NCBI GenBank assembly: GCA_020636325.1
Contig: JACJYC010000022.1
Coordinates: forward strand, 27,625 to 91,624
Reading direction: 5' to 3'
DNA from: Lewinellaceae bacterium
GTDB lineage: Bacteria; Bacteroidota; Bacteroidia; Chitinophagales; Saprospiraceae
Length of the DNA stretch: 64,000 nucleotides
Shown here: one piece after another, positions 18,250-26,147 of the stretch
How the letters are laid out: each line of letters begins with the position of its first letter
How positions within the stretch are numbered: the first letter of the stretch is position 1
Notes under the pieces: model-generated
The model's database searches: none
Told to the model about the DNA's origin: nothing
Seen by the model: the letters and a program-made list of their open reading frames with translations, nothing else
Made by a program: the position numbers and the translations under genes

Positions 18250-20367
18250 ATGGCTAAACCTGTATTTTTATTCGCTTTTGCCGGGTCAAGGGGTAACCTG
18301 GATACAGGTAACGAACACAATGTCATCCAGACCGCTTTAAAGAAACTTCGGGACGAAAGCCGGGTCGTATTCCTGCCCTCTCACGAATCGACCTTCAAGG
18401 ATATCAGCAGCAACCTGAATGATTATCACGACCGGATCGCCATTTTCCACTACGGCGGCCATTCCAACGATGAAAACCTGTTCCTGGAAGACGGGCCGGC
18501 CGAAGCCGTTACCTTTGGGGAAGGCCTGGGTCAGGAAAAGAACCTGAAGCTCGTCATCCTGAACGGTTGCTCCAATTCCAGACAGGTCAACAGGCTTTTT
18601 GAATTCGGCGTAAAAGCCGTGATCGCTACTTCATCCGACGTCTCCGACGAATTAGCCATCGAATTTGCCCGGCTTTTTTATGAAGCCCTGGCGGCCAACC
18701 GCTCGATCCGGGAAGCCTATAAATTTTGTGTCACCCAGTTCACCCGGAATAATCCCACGGTTGAGATCCTCAAAGATGCCGAAACCTGGCGCACAGATCG
18801 CGGATTGGCCCGCAGGAAAACCGCCGGACAAGAGTTTTCATGGGGCCTGTTTACCGCGCCTGCGGAGGATGCAAAGGAAATCCTGGACTGGAAGGTCCCC
18901 GGGGCCGGAAAAAAGCTGTGGCTCTATTCGGCGCTGGCCCTGTTGTTTCCGCTCGGGTTCGCCATCGCCAGGCTCATATCCCCGCCGCCTGCTGCACCGC
19001 CGCCCGTGGATCTGTGCCCTGAGTTCAGCGACAGCGCCACATTCAGGATTGCCATTCTGCCGATGGCGGCAAGCCCGACCGCCTCCGAATTGGCCCTTTG
19101 GGACGAATTGAACGACTTGAATCGCGACCACAGGAAAAACCACCCCGGCCGGCAGCTGTTTAACGCCGAAGCCGAAATATCGAAACGCAAATTTACCGAA
19201 AGCGAAAATACGATCGATTCGTTGCTGGGCGCCTGCGCGGAAATGGTGATCTACGGCCTGCCGGACAGCCCTGAAAACGCACCGGTTCATGCCGTCAGGT
19301 TCAATGCGCGCTCCACCGAAGAAGTCCGGATCGATGAGGAAACCTCCCTCGCTTTTGACCCCGTAACTTCCCCGACCATTTCCGGCGCTGTAGAGCCCTG
19401 GGCCCGGACGATCTTCGCCCTGGTGGATGACGTCTATTTCAAATGCCTTGACCCGGCAAGCGGAGATGCCCTGGTGGCTGACCTGTCCGGCAAAAGTGCG
19501 GATACCACCGATCTGGCGCAAAGGCTGGGCATTGCGACCCAGGTGCTGGTCAGCAACAACCGCATCGGTGAAGCCTTGGCTATGTACAACCGTTTTCCGG
19601 AAGCGGTGGACAATACGCCGGGCCTCATCCGCAATTTCGGCCTGACCTACGTGCTGGCAAACGACTTTAAAAATGCCTCTCACACCTTGATGAGAATGCC
19701 GGCGGACCAGCTGGATCAGCCCTTCCTGCTGTTCAGGCTCAAAGTTCACCGAAAGGCCGGGTATTTCTCCCGCGCCCTTGAGGACATTGACCGCCTCATG
19801 CACATGAATCCCGCTCCCGGGCTGAAAACACAGCTGGACGCCGAAAAGTCGGAGCTCTCCGGCAAACTGGAACAATCCAGGCTAAAAAATTATCTGGCCG
19901 ATATGGAATTGGCATTCAAGGCAAATGATTGGGAAAAATCCCTGCAATTGGCCGGCAAGGCCCTGGATATCCGCCGCAACAATGATCGCGCTTTGTTCGT
20001 CAGCATGGAGTCCGGTTTCCAAATGAAAGAATGGGCCAGATCCCGCGAATTTGCACAAAGGATCCTCAGTTTGAACAGCAAAGACCTGGCAGCCGGCGAG
20101 CGACTTGTCGCCATTTACATCCAGGAACAAAACTGGCAGTCCGCTGTTTTGCAAGCCCGGAAAACCCTGCAGTTATATAAAGGAAGTTTTGCGGCGCATT
20201 CGGGTTTGATCCGGGCATTGGTGGCGCAGAAAAAAACTTCCGAAGCCTGTCAGGCCTACAACGAGGCAGTTTCCGTCCTTGGGAAAAAAGGAAATAAGGC
20301 CTATGCCCGGCAGTTTAAAGAGTTGACAACGGTTTGCAACGGTTGCTGCGGCGCCGGTGTGGATTGA
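18250..20367 (+). CDS. CHAT-domain protein with membrane helix and TPR region
   Basis: A 705-residue protein. Residues 1-200 form a CHAT (caspase HetF-associated with TPRs) peptidase domain with catalytic H71 in FHYGGHS and C107 in ILNGCSNSRQ. A single membrane helix lies at about 220-242 (LWLYSALALLFPLGFAIARLI), followed by a proline-rich linker, an alpha/beta region (about 255-400) and a C-terminal set of TPR-like helices (about 430-690). The CHAT part lies on the amino side of the helix, presumably in the cytoplasm, with the TPR part outside, or the reverse; topology is not certain. It converges on a caspase gene whose stop codon is only 12 bp away. Substrate and trigger are unknown. Confidence 0.85.
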   Translation: MAKPVFLFAFAGSRGNLDTGNEHNVIQTALKKLRDESRVVFLPSHESTFKDISSNLNDYHDRIAIFHYGGHSNDENLFLEDGPAEAVTFGEGLGQEKNLKLVILNGCSNSRQVNRLFEFGVKAVIATSSDVSDELAIEFARLFYEALAANRSIREAYKFCVTQFTRNNPTVEILKDAETWRTDRGLARRKTAGQEFSWGLFTAPAEDAKEILDWKVPGAGKKLWLYSALALLFPLGFAIARLISPPPAAPPPVDLCPEFSDSATFRIAILPMAASPTASELALWDELNDLNRDHRKNHPGRQLFNAEAEISKRKFTESENTIDSLLGACAEMVIYGLPDSPENAPVHAVRFNARSTEEVRIDEETSLAFDPVTSPTISGAVEPWARTIFALVDDVYFKCLDPASGDALVADLSGKSADTTDLAQRLGIATQVLVSNNRIGEALAMYNRFPEAVDNTPGLIRNFGLTYVLANDFKNASHTLMRMPADQLDQPFLLFRLKVHRKAGYFSRALEDIDRLMHMNPAPGLKTQLDAEKSELSGKLEQSRLKNYLADMELAFKANDWEKSLQLAGKALDIRRNNDRALFVSMESGFQMKEWARSREFAQRILSLNSKDLAAGERLVAIYIQEQNWQSAVLQARKTLQLYKGSFAAHSGLIRALVAQKKTSEACQAYNEAVSVLGKKGNKAYARQFKELTTVCNGCCGAGVD

Positions 20368-20379
20368 CCTTGGCGTTAA

Positions 20380-21555
20380 TTACCACCTAATATCCTCATC
20401 CTCCAAATCATCCACCAGCGATTGGAACGAGTCGATGATCTGGTTTTGCCGCACCACGGAGTCGTTGTACGGAATGATCCCGCGAGCCTTATCCCCTTTG
20501 AGCTGGTTGAATTGCGCGGACAACAGGATGAAATTATTGACCATGTAGGAGTTGTCCCTGAGTCGGCTGTTGACGTCGTCCAGGGCCTTTTCCAGGTTTT
20601 TAGCGGCGAGGTTTTTGAGGTAGGATTTTAGTTGGGGGAGTGTTAACGGTTCATCTATTTGTTCAGGGTGGGTTTTAAGGGTTTGAGTATGAGAAGTTGC
20701 GAGTTCGTTTTTAGATTTGGTTTGAGTGGGTGTAGGGGCTTCCATCAAATCATCCAAAAAATCCACAATGGGTACTGGACGCCCTTTACGCAGGAAAACG
20801 AACTCTCCTCCTTCATGACCGACATTTTGAAGTGGCTCTCCTTGTGGCAATTGTCCTTCAATATTGAATTGAATAGCATGGATAACCTTGAACGCAAGCT
20901 CAGAGGTCCAAATATGGTCGGCTGACAGGTAGCGCAATTGGTTCATCAGAGATTTAGCAAATGGACTGTTAGCCCCAAGCGATCCATCGGATACCGGCTC
21001 CAAACGCCCCGCAGTAATAAGGTAACGAGAAGGTAAGCTGTAATACCTAGAATCTTCTGGTCGAAGCTTCTTTTGAGCAAATAAAGCAGCGGCAAAGCAG
21101 GAATCAACTATCCCCAAGACGTGCCTTGCTTTGAATACTTTGATATAGTCTACAATATCTGCATTAGAAATGTAGGTCGTCCTTTTTTCAAGTTTGGCGT
21201 CTGAAGGAATCCAAAACCCACGTTGAATAGGTTGGTAGTATTCCCCATGGCCGGAATAGAAAAAAACCAGGTTATCTTGATCCGTCAAAAGCTTGTAGAG
21301 TTTATCGAAGGCCTCAATAATCGCTTCTTTTGTTGCATCCTGATTAGTAAGCGTGATAACATTTTCACGATCAAATTGGTACTGTTTGACCAGCAGTTCC
21401 CTGAATTCTAGTGCATCTTTGACGGCATTGTTTAATGGCGTTATGCCATTTCGATAATCATCAATTGCAATTATCAACAAATAATTCTTGCCTGAAGGAT
21501 AGTTGTGTTCAGGGTCAAGGTTGTTTCTAGACGCTATACCTTTGTAGGAATTCAT
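20380..21555 (-). CDS. Second caspase-family protein
   Basis: A 391-residue protein with a caspase p20-like domain in residues 20-240: H103 in VFFYSGHGEY and C153 in GIVDSCFAA. The usual HSG after the cysteine is replaced by FAA. The remaining ~150 residues are charged and helical (KSYLKNLAAKNLEKALDDVNSRL) and may bind a partner. Base composition is visibly more AT-rich than the neighbours, and codons such as AAT, ATA and TTT are frequent, which suggests acquisition from elsewhere. The upstream in-frame start at 21573 is TTG; the ATG at 21555 is preferred. Confidence 0.85.
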   Translation of the reverse strand: MNSYKGIASRNNLDPEHNYPSGKNYLLIIAIDDYRNGITPLNNAVKDALEFRELLVKQYQFDRENVITLTNQDATKEAIIEAFDKLYKLLTDQDNLVFFYSGHGEYYQPIQRGFWIPSDAKLEKRTTYISNADIVDYIKVFKARHVLGIVDSCFAAALFAQKKLRPEDSRYYSLPSRYLITAGRLEPVSDGSLGANSPFAKSLMNQLRYLSADHIWTSELAFKVIHAIQFNIEGQLPQGEPLQNVGHEGGEFVFLRKGRPVPIVDFLDDLMEAPTPTQTKSKNELATSHTQTLKTHPEQIDEPLTLPQLKSYLKNLAAKNLEKALDDVNSRLRDNSYMVNNFILLSAQFNQLKGDKARGIIPYNDSVVRQNQIIDSFQSLVDDLEDEDIRW

Positions 21556-21915
21556 AACTAAACTCTTTGGCAAATGATATAATTTTTGATCAACCTACCT
21601 TCAAGTTATATCCTCAAAAGTAAGTATTATAACCGATTTTTTTAAGGTGAAATCGGTTGTTATCATTTAAATGACATAGCCGGAATTCAAAAGCATTCCA
21701 GAAATGTGTCATGCCGAGGTTTATCCTAGGAAAATCCTAAATTCCTCAGACGAAGCCTGCAAATACATAATATATTGAGTTGCATTTCAAGATTCCAAAA
21801 TTAAAATACTTACAAAATTTCCAAGATTTCGGGATCTGAACTGCTTTGAGTTGGCAGTGTTAATACATAGATACTGAGCATCCAGCATCCAGCATCAAGC
21901 ATCTATCATCCAGCA
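21556..21915. other. AT-rich intergenic stretch with a hairpin and ATCCAGC repeats
   Basis: Contains the 9-bp inverted repeat AACCGATTT (21631-21639) / AAATCGGTT (21650-21658). At its lower end (about 21878-21918) a short array of ATCCAGC/ATCAAGC units reaches into the stop codon of the LRR gene. No reading frame looks genuine. Confidence 0.5.
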
Positions 21916-23718
21916 TCAATTTTTCAACCAACCGTTATACAACCCCTCCAACTTCCGCCGCAACGCCCCCTCCCGGCACCCTTCCCAACTCTCCTTCAAC
22001 GCCGGCAGCAATACAGCCGGCACCCCACCCTCCCACAACATCCGCCAGGCCAGCTCCCGGTTGGCGGGCTCCGGACTGAGCAGCATCTCCCGCAGTACCT
22101 CCAGTTTTCTCTCGTCCTTCTCCCGGTACAACGTCGCCTTTTCCAGTTGGCAGATCCGCCGGATCAGTTCCTGTTCTACCAGGAAAACCTGCCCCGACGG
22201 CACAAAATCGGGAAAAGGCGCCCTGCCCAAAACGATATGCCCCGCTTGCGCCGGATCGCTTTTTTCCACCGCGATGCCCAGCCGCAACAGCCGTTGTACG
22301 AGCAGATCCCGGTCCAGCCAGGTATGCCCCACCATGCAGATCGATCCGCCCGGAGCAATAGCCGGTTTTCGGGGAACTGCCTTTAGAAAAGCCTTCCGAA
22401 CCAACCGGTGTACCCGGTCCACAGGGAAGGACAAGGCCGCCGACCAATCACCCGGCAACAGGCCTTTCGCCCCCGAGGCATCCCCGCTGAATAACCGGTA
22501 AAGATTTGGGTACAGGCGCTCAGGCAGGCGCTCCACCCGGGCCAGCTCCAGAAAAGTCAGGAGTTTTTCCCATTGCGCCGGCCGGATCCCGCCCGATCCG
22601 GCGGTCAGTTGCCGGAGCGGCAACAAGGCTTCCGGCGGCCACCGCCCCGGGTTACCCTTCACTGAACACCGCCGCAGGTTCCGCGACAGCCCGCCCCAGT
22701 TCGCAGGCGGTTCCGGGATCTGGTTCCGGTCCAGGACAAGGGACTCCAGGTTGGGGAGCGCAAGCACGGCGGCCGGGACTTTTTTCAGGAGGTTATCAGC
22801 CGCGGCCAGGCTTTTTAAGCCCTCCGGCAACCCGGGCAGCTCTGCCAACCTGTTGCGGGACACATCCAACCGCTTCAAGTAGGGAAACGGCGCTTTCAGG
22901 TTTGGAAGGTCCTCCAATGCGTTATCTGACAGATTCAATGCTTCCAGTTGGCGACAGCGAAACAAAACCGGATCGAGTCGGGTCAGTCCGTTTCCGGACC
23001 AGTCCAGTGCGGCCAGCAAGCCGAATTGCCCGATCCACCCCGGCAGGTCGCCAAGACCGTTATTCCCCGCCGACAAACGCCTCATCCGGCGACATCCCGC
23101 GAGCTCGTCCGGCAGCGCTTTAAGCTTGTTTTTGCCCGCATCCAGGTATTGCAGATCCGGCCAGCAACCCGGTTTGAGCGGCAGGGATTTCAGCCGGTTG
23201 CCCGCTATCGACAAGCGTTCAAGGCGGGCCCAATCCGAAACAGCGGCCGGTAAACGGGTTAGTTTGTTGGCAGATAAATCGACCCTGACCAGCGCTTTTA
23301 ACCTGCCGATACCGGCGGGCAGTTTCACCAACCCGGTGGATTGAATGGTCAGCGACGCCAGCCCCGGCCAGTTGTCAAAATAATCGGGCAACTGCCTCAA
23401 TTCCTGATTTTCCACCCGCAAAAGCCGCAATCCATTCTGTTTCCGGAGGGTTTCCGGCCAGTCCTTGAGCCCGTTGCCGATCAGGGTAAGCTCTTCCAAC
23501 CCGTCCGGCAGCAACAGGCCGGATAGCCCGATATTGACCAGCGTCAACTTCTTTAACCCGGCAATGGGCGTAAGGTCCGGAAGGTAGGCGCCCCCGGCAT
23601 AATCGCTGATCTGAAGAACGGTCAGCCCGGCATGGGCATGCCAATCGGTTGGAAGGGCCTGATGGGTCAATCCGCTCAGGTGAAGGACGGCGCCCGTATG
23701 TTGCGGCGAATCGCCCAT
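21916..23718 (-). CDS. Leucine-rich-repeat protein
   Basis: A 600-residue protein with about 17 LRRs (residues ~10-390, pattern L-x-x-L-x-L-x-x-N-x-L-x-x-LP). They form a curved binding surface of the 'Typical'/plant-like bacterial kind. The C-terminal ~200 residues are not LRR. They contain an alpha/beta patch (GSICMVGHTWLDRDLLVQRL) that faintly resembles a BRCT-type fold, and a helical tail rich in E/R. No signal peptide, so probably cytoplasmic. ATG 23718 is 4 bp after the antiporter stop codon; a longer frame would overlap the antiporter by ~145 bp. The TGA stop lies inside a short TTGATGCTGGATG repeat. Function unknown. Confidence 0.85.
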   Translation of the reverse strand: MGDSPQHTGAVLHLSGLTHQALPTDWHAHAGLTVLQISDYAGGAYLPDLTPIAGLKKLTLVNIGLSGLLLPDGLEELTLIGNGLKDWPETLRKQNGLRLLRVENQELRQLPDYFDNWPGLASLTIQSTGLVKLPAGIGRLKALVRVDLSANKLTRLPAAVSDWARLERLSIAGNRLKSLPLKPGCWPDLQYLDAGKNKLKALPDELAGCRRMRRLSAGNNGLGDLPGWIGQFGLLAALDWSGNGLTRLDPVLFRCRQLEALNLSDNALEDLPNLKAPFPYLKRLDVSRNRLAELPGLPEGLKSLAAADNLLKKVPAAVLALPNLESLVLDRNQIPEPPANWGGLSRNLRRCSVKGNPGRWPPEALLPLRQLTAGSGGIRPAQWEKLLTFLELARVERLPERLYPNLYRLFSGDASGAKGLLPGDWSAALSFPVDRVHRLVRKAFLKAVPRKPAIAPGGSICMVGHTWLDRDLLVQRLLRLGIAVEKSDPAQAGHIVLGRAPFPDFVPSGQVFLVEQELIRRICQLEKATLYREKDERKLEVLREMLLSPEPANRELAWRMLWEGGVPAVLLPALKESWEGCREGALRRKLEGLYNGWLKN

Positions 23719-23722
23719 CCCG

Positions 23723-25579
23723 CTATTCGTTTTCCTGTTCGCTGAGCCCCAGCTCGCGGCCCAGATAAACGAGCTGATATCCTTCGCCCAAAACCGCAAA
23801 TTTTTCGGGTTCGGATGGCAGGATCTGGAGCTCGCCGCTGGGCTCTTTGATAAAAATGGGCACAATGGTATGATCCTTTCTGGCCCGGTTCAGGAAGTAC
23901 ACCAGGTCTTCGGTCGAGCTCAGGGTATGCTCGTGCACCTCCGGGTAATCCCGGACCACTTCGTTGATATTGAGGAAATCGTCGTCGTAGGAGAAAATGC
24001 TCTGTTGCGGCAGTTCCGACCGGTCCCTTTTCATTTCTTCGGCGGTGATCAGGCGGAAGGCGCCGTTCTCGCCGAATATGGACTGGTATTTTTTCACCGC
24101 GTATTCATTGATATCCGAACTGCTGGTCATGGCGATGAGGTACCCCATGTCCAGCAGGTCCATTTTTTCCTTCAGGTCGTCGGAATAGATATTGGCGATA
24201 AAGGCCTCCAGCCCGTCTTTAGCCGCTTTTTCTACGTTTCGCTGGTTATTATCCACCAGAACGACGTGCCGCCCGTGATCCTGCAGGTACCTGGCGATCG
24301 CGCGGCTGGCGCCGTTGGCCCCCACAAAAAGGATCCCGCGCGAGGCGTCCTGGATCACCTTCAGGAACTTGGCTACGCCCCTGGCGGTAGTGGCGTTGAG
24401 CAGCACCGTTCCGAGTACGATCATGAATACCAGGGGCGTAATGAATTCAGCCCCGGCAATCCCCTTGCGGGTCAGCGTGATGCCGAACAGGGAGGCGATC
24501 CCGGCAGCAACGATCCCCCTGGGGCCCACCCAGGAAATGAACAGCTTTTCCCGGAAATTCATTTCAGAATTATACGTGCTCAGGAATACGCCGGCCGGCC
24601 GCAAAACATACACAACGGTCACAAAAAGGCCCAGACTTCGCCAATCGGACAGGATCATCTTCAGGTCGGCAATATTGATGTTGGCCGCCAGGAGTATGAA
24701 AAGGATCGAGATGAGCAGGACGCTCAGGGATTCCTTGAAATCGAGAATATCCCGCAACCTGGGCACATCCAGATTGCCGAGTACCATGCCCATTACCACG
24801 ACCGTCAGCAAGGCGGATTCCTTGACCAGGACCTCCGAAAAAACGAACGTCCCCAACACAAAGGCCAGGGTAAAGACATTGAGCAGATAATTCGGCACCA
24901 ATTCGTTTTTGATCAGCAGGTACAGCGTCCCGGCAGCGGCCGCCCCAAGGGCCGTTCCCATGAAAATGATCTGGAAAAAAGAGATCAGGGCATGGGAGGT
25001 GAATGTCACCCCGCCTTCGTACGATTGGATGAACTCAAAAACCAATACCGCTACCAACGCGCCGATGGGATCGATCAGGATACCCTCCCATTTCAGCACA
25101 GTGGAAACATTCCGGTTCAAAGGAATATTCTGCAGAATGGGCGCGATCACGGTCGGGCCGGTTACAATCACCAGGGCGCCGAACAGAAAGGATATCTGCC
25201 AGCTCAATCCCATGATGAAATGGGCCGCCAAACCGCCACCGATAAAAGTGACTATACTGCCGAAGGTGATCAGCTTAAGAATGACCGGACCGACGCCGGC
25301 GATCTCCCGCCGCTTCAGGGTCAGCCCGCCCTCAAACAGGATGATGCCGATAGAAAGGGACACAAAGTAGAAGAGGTACTCCCCTGGAAACAGCCCCGAT
25401 CCGGTTCCCGGGCTGAAGATGGGTTGCAGCAATTTATGGTGGTCCTCCGTCCACAGCGTCGATAACGGCCCGACCAACAGCCCGAACAGGATCAAAGGCA
25501 AAATGGCCGGAACGCGAATACGCCAGGCCAGCCATTGGGCGAGAATCCCAAGGATTATAATTCCGGATAGTTCGTACAT
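23723..25579 (-). CDS. CPA1-type Na+(K+)/H+ antiporter with RCK/TrkA-N domain
   Basis: A 618-residue membrane antiporter. About 12-13 membrane helices span residues 1-395, including the exchanger core with TGPTVIAPIL and the ion-site region GILIDPIGA, typical of NhaP-type CPA1 exchangers. A Rossmann-like RCK (TrkA-N) domain follows (ILFVGANGASRAIARYL, residues ~405-530), which binds a nucleotide or NAD and gates transport. A short TrkA-C-like end closes the protein. It would extrude Na+ or K+ against protons in the inner membrane for pH or osmotic control. It is followed after 4 bp by the LRR gene, so the two are probably co-transcribed. Confidence 0.92.
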   Translation of the reverse strand: MYELSGIIILGILAQWLAWRIRVPAILPLILFGLLVGPLSTLWTEDHHKLLQPIFSPGTGSGLFPGEYLFYFVSLSIGIILFEGGLTLKRREIAGVGPVILKLITFGSIVTFIGGGLAAHFIMGLSWQISFLFGALVIVTGPTVIAPILQNIPLNRNVSTVLKWEGILIDPIGALVAVLVFEFIQSYEGGVTFTSHALISFFQIIFMGTALGAAAAGTLYLLIKNELVPNYLLNVFTLAFVLGTFVFSEVLVKESALLTVVVMGMVLGNLDVPRLRDILDFKESLSVLLISILFILLAANINIADLKMILSDWRSLGLFVTVVYVLRPAGVFLSTYNSEMNFREKLFISWVGPRGIVAAGIASLFGITLTRKGIAGAEFITPLVFMIVLGTVLLNATTARGVAKFLKVIQDASRGILFVGANGASRAIARYLQDHGRHVVLVDNNQRNVEKAAKDGLEAFIANIYSDDLKEKMDLLDMGYLIAMTSSSDINEYAVKKYQSIFGENGAFRLITAEEMKRDRSELPQQSIFSYDDDFLNINEVVRDYPEVHEHTLSSTEDLVYFLNRARKDHTIVPIFIKEPSGELQILPSEPEKFAVLGEGYQLVYLGRELGLSEQENE

Positions 25580-25736
25580 AGGTCAGGCTGAATAGAAACG
25601 GCTTTGCAATAATACGAATTTACCCCCACGGTTGTTCTATGCCCCTTTTACTATCGGAGTGATTTTCTCCAAAAAATATCCCGGCAACCTCCTGACAGGT
25701 GGTTTTTCAGTAAAACGACAAAACCGCTTTGTTGGA

Positions 25737-25886
25737 TCAGAATAAGGTGTAAATGAAAGAACCGACCGCAGAGCTCTCGGCAAAAATGATCAATACCCCG
25801 ATCAGCAGAATAACCAGGATCAGCGGCAATAACCACCACTTCCTGCGCTCGCGCAAAAAACCCCAGAGATCCCTTAGAAATTCCAT
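25737..25886 (-). CDS. DUF5989-type mini membrane protein
   Basis: Only 49 residues: a short amphipathic start (MEFLRDLWGFLRERRKWW), one membrane helix (LLPLILVILLIGVLIIF) and the conserved-looking tail SSAVGSFIYTLF. I recognise this as the DUF5989 form from memory. Members are commonly seen beside NodU-type carbamoyltransferases and SxtJ-like membrane proteins. Here it stands alone, about 10 kb from the carbamoyltransferase fusion and 157 bp upstream of the antiporter. The ATG at 25886 gives the canonical start; longer frames add unrelated residues. Confidence 0.75.
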   Translation of the reverse strand: MEFLRDLWGFLRERRKWWLLPLILVILLIGVLIIFAESSAVGSFIYTLF

Positions 25887-26000
25887 ATTGCTACTTTTGA
25901 ATAACCACTCCAATCCTGCGATCCTGCAGTTGTCCGTCTTTGATAAGCTGAACCAGAAAACCATGGAATAAGGAAATCATGCAAATAACCGGACAAAGCC

Positions 26001-26147
26001 ACCGTCCACCGTCCACCGTCCACCGTCCACCGTCTACCGTCCACCGTCCACCGTCCACCGTCCACCGTCCACCGTCTACCGTCTACCGTCCACCGTCCAC
26101 CGTCTACCGTCTACCGTCCACCGTCCACCGTCCACCGTCTACCTCCC
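26001..26147. repeat. CCGTCCA/CCGTCTA heptamer array
   Basis: About twenty tandem 7-bp units, reading GGTGGAC or GGTAGAC on the minus strand. The first GGTAGAC unit supplies the TAG stop codon (26139-26141) of the E1 gene. There are no spacers, so it is not a CRISPR array. Confidence 0.95.

Noticed and set aside
23870..25465. 531-codon plus-strand open frame
   Set aside because: It lies opposite the antiporter gene, and its translation is a charged, low-structure sequence rich in H, Q, R and G, as expected for an antisense shadow of a membrane protein.
26001..26147. Possible CRISPR array
   Set aside because: Units are 7 bp with no spacers, and no cas genes are present. The other arrays in the window fail for the same reason.
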